Below, one piece after another: positions 52,700 through 54,179 of a stretch of 54,179 bases of DNA; position 1 is the first letter of the stretch; the number at the start of each line of letters is the position of its first letter. The translations under genes were made by a program, and so were the position numbers. The DNA lies in assembly GCA_029975435.1 (NCBI GenBank), contig JARKPC010000234.1, positions 1 to 54,179 of the forward strand, in the 5' to 3' direction. The notes below the pieces were generated by a model that searched no databases, was not told the DNA's origin, and saw only the letters and a program-made list of their open reading frames with translations. Origin of the DNA: Propionivibrio sp. Its GTDB lineage: Bacteria > Pseudomonadota > Gammaproteobacteria > Burkholderiales > Rhodocyclaceae.

Positions 52700-53462
52700 A
52701 ACAGAAAAGGCGGGTTTCTCTTGCGTCAGCAACTTCAATGACGAAGCTGGCTTCCAACTCCGGCACTTGAAAACTGTTACTGATGAACAAGGTCCCCGGT
52801 TGCATCTCCCTCTTGATCTTGAGCCAGAGGTTGGGCATCGGAGCGGGCGAGAGGAACGCGTAGACGACATCGTAGTCGGCGAGGGGCTCTTTCCAGAAAT
52901 CTCCCTGCGACCAGCGGCAATTCGCCAGTCGAGCGGTTCGCAATCGCCCGATCAGCCACGGCAGATAGGCGTTCTCAACACCGTTAACTCGTGTGCTCTT
53001 AAGCGCTTCTGCAAGAGGGCATACCATGCTGCCAATCCCGGCCCCGAGATCAATGATCCTGGCCGGAGGATTGTCGGAAAAAAAGTGGATGAGCGCAGTG
53101 GCGGATCGCCGGTTTGAGAAATAAAGCGGGATTTGTCCCGACACGGCGCCGCGATAGAACAGGAAGAGAATCGCGAACGCCAGCAAATACCATTCGGGGC
53201 GTATTTGCAGCTTCAATAAAGCGTAGGCAGCCGGCGCAAAAACGGCGTGGATTGTTTTCCACCACCAGAATTGTCGGGTCAGGGTGGCGAACAGCAGCGC
53301 TACTCCACCGATCAGGATCGACACCTCGAGCCAAGGCAACGGTCTCCCGAGAAACAAATAGCATGGCCAGGCAACTCCCAGTACGGCCATAACGGCAGCG
53401 GACTGGAGCGCAATGTGGCGGCAATGGGGGCAGTTCCCCTGATTGAGGCGTGGCGTGTTCAT
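52689..53462 (-). CDS. Class I SAM-dependent methyltransferase with membrane N-terminus
   Basis: A 257-residue protein. The first ~110 residues hold a CPHC pair and three to four hydrophobic helices (VMAVLGVAWPCYLFLG, VSILIGGVALLFATL, WYLLAFAILFLFYRG). The second half is a Rossmann methyltransferase with motif I RIIDLGAGIGSMV, then RWSQGDFWKEPLADYDVVYAF. The substrate is unknown. It is convergent with the two-component genes and divergent from the tRNA cluster. Confidence 0.8.
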   Translation of the reverse strand: MNTPRLNQGNCPHCRHIALQSAAVMAVLGVAWPCYLFLGRPLPWLEVSILIGGVALLFATLTRQFWWWKTIHAVFAPAAYALLKLQIRPEWYLLAFAILFLFYRGAVSGQIPLYFSNRRSATALIHFFSDNPPARIIDLGAGIGSMVCPLAEALKSTRVNGVENAYLPWLIGRLRTARLANCRWSQGDFWKEPLADYDVVYAFLSPAPMPNLWLKIKREMQPGTLFISNSFQVPELEASFVIEVADARETRLFCYRV

Positions 53463-53579
53463 GCGGGGCGAGCGAAAAGTCGTGGTCGGCCACGAAGAGT
53501 GGCGTTCAGATTATCAATTTTCTCGATCCGATTCGACTTGAAAGCATCAAAAAACCCATCGTCTCGGCACGATTTCTGC

Positions 53580-53637
53580 TATCATACGCGCCTGACTGGA
53601 ATCGCTGGTTGACACGATCGTTGATGGTGTGCAAAAA
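53580..53637 (+). promoter_or_regulatory. Candidate stable-RNA promoter region
   Basis: TATCAT at 53580-53585 is followed by a GC-rich discriminator (ACGCGCC), typical of stringently controlled tRNA promoters, but lacks a good -35. A separate perfect TTGACA at 53609-53614 has no good -10 at 16-18 bases. One of these should start the tRNA-tuf transcript. Confidence 0.4.
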
Positions 53638-53653
53638 TTGACGGTTCCGAGTT

Positions 53654-53738
53654 GGAGGGATACCCAAGCGGTCAACGGGATCAGACTGTAAATCTGACGG
53701 CTCTGCCTTCGAAGGTTCGAATCCTTCTCCCTCCACCA
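53654..53738 (+). tRNA. tRNA-Tyr (anticodon GTA)
   Basis: The acceptor GGAGGGA (53654-53660) pairs with TCCCTCC (53728-53734); discriminator A and an encoded CCA follow. The anticodon loop contains GTA. A long variable arm is present, as in bacterial tRNA-Tyr. Confidence 0.97.
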
Positions 53739-53790
53739 AGAATGATGTTGCTGTAGCGGTTGTAGTTGGTAACGCTGCGGGTATGGTTTT

Positions 53791-53864
53791 GCGGGTGTAG
53801 CTCAATGGTAGAGCTGAAGCCTTCCAAGCTTAAGACGAGGGTTCGATTCCCTTCACCCGCTCCA
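53791..53864 (+). tRNA. tRNA-Gly (anticodon TCC)
   Basis: The acceptor GCGGGTG pairs with CACCCGC (53854-53860); discriminator T and an encoded CCA follow. The anticodon loop CTTCCAA contains TCC. GGTTCGATTCC is the T-arm. Confidence 0.97.
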
Positions 53865-53902
53865 CGTTGTGATTCAGCGATTGTATGGGTTGCGAGCAGG
53901 AT

Positions 53903-53977
<75 letters not shown>

Positions 53978-54039
53978 CGAATTTAGTAATTAGTAATGGC
54001 ATCAAGGTTTTTTAACTTCTAACGTTTGAGGTACCGGCA

Positions 54040-54179
54040 ATGGCTAAGGCAAAATTTGAGCGTACGAAGCCGCACGTGAACGTCGGCACGATTGGTCACG
54101 TAGACCATGGGAAGACCACACTGACGGCGGCGATCACGACGATCCTGTCGAAGAAGTTTGGTGGTGAGGCGAAGGCCTA
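54040..54179 (+). CDS. tuf: Elongation factor Tu (5' part, runs off the window)
   Basis: The first 46 codons read [20 protein letters not shown] and continue into the G1 motif GHVDHGKTT, typical of EF-Tu. ATG 54040 follows GAGG at 54028-54031. It is co-transcribed with the three tRNA genes. The rest lies beyond base 54179. Confidence 0.97.
   Translation, partial: MAKAKFERTKPHVNVGTIGHVDHGKTTLTAAITTILSKKFGGEAKA

Overview
The window comes from a GC-rich betaproteobacterium, most likely a Rhodocyclales member (Azoarcus, Thauera, Dechloromonas or Accumulibacter type). The evidence is the gene neighbourhoods: pilGHIJ-chpA and pilTU for twitching motility, a pyrR-pyrB-pyrC' block, the tRNA-Tyr/Gly/Thr-tuf cluster, a multi-subunit 2-oxoacid:ferredoxin oxidoreductase, and a NodIJ-like exporter next to a VanZ-like protein. 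Genes are densely packed, with many 1-8 base start/stop overlaps. No insertion sequence, integrase, phage gene or CRISPR array was seen.

Layout. 1-3028: end of a short-chain dehydrogenase, a periplasmic TPR protein and a QseBC-like two-component pair. 3035-4704 (minus): MFS exporter and secreted rhodanese. 4864-12512 (plus): DUF1850 protein, uppP, a YqiA-like esterase, an RNB-domain exoribonuclease, a TonB-like protein, aroE, mtgA and a CorA with an MgtE-N-like domain. 12535-15298 (minus): hemL-thiE-thiD. 15664-24878 (plus): the Pil-Chp chemosensory operon ending in a 1872-residue CheA hybrid. 24790-26304 (minus): photolyase. 26353-30084 (plus): yqgE-ruvX-pyrR-pyrB-pyrC', whose last member lacks the catalytic HxH. 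30081-32421 (minus): yggU-yggT-proC-yggS. 32489-34706 (plus): pilT-pilU, then a strong terminator. 35048-39536 (plus): a porGAB operon with a GltD-ferredoxin fusion.

The most distinctive locus is 39615-41433 (minus). A candidate promoter is followed by a class-I-like cobalamin riboswitch, a 14-bp intrinsic terminator, a 46-residue peptide gene (cbpA-like) and, directly abutting it, a radical SAM/SPASM peptide-modifying enzyme (cbpB-like). This looks like a B12-controlled ribosomally made, post-translationally modified peptide. It converges on the oxidoreductase operon through a shared hairpin.

41455-45268 (minus): VanZ-like protein, [2Fe-2S] ferredoxin, hydrolase and NodIJ-like ABC exporter. 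45404-46348 (plus): a near-consensus promoter, a structured leader of about 210 nt and a membrane-anchored lytic transglycosylase. 46423-48480 (minus): an EF-G paralogue broken by an in-frame TAA exactly at the domain II/III boundary. 48820-52682 (plus): thioredoxin-like protein, hybrid histidine kinase and NarL-type regulator. 52689-53462 (minus): membrane-linked methyltransferase. 53654-54179: tRNA-Tyr, tRNA-Gly, tRNA-Thr and the start of tuf.

All calls come from reading motifs and gene order; no database search was run. Starts were set by ribosome-binding sites and family length where possible.
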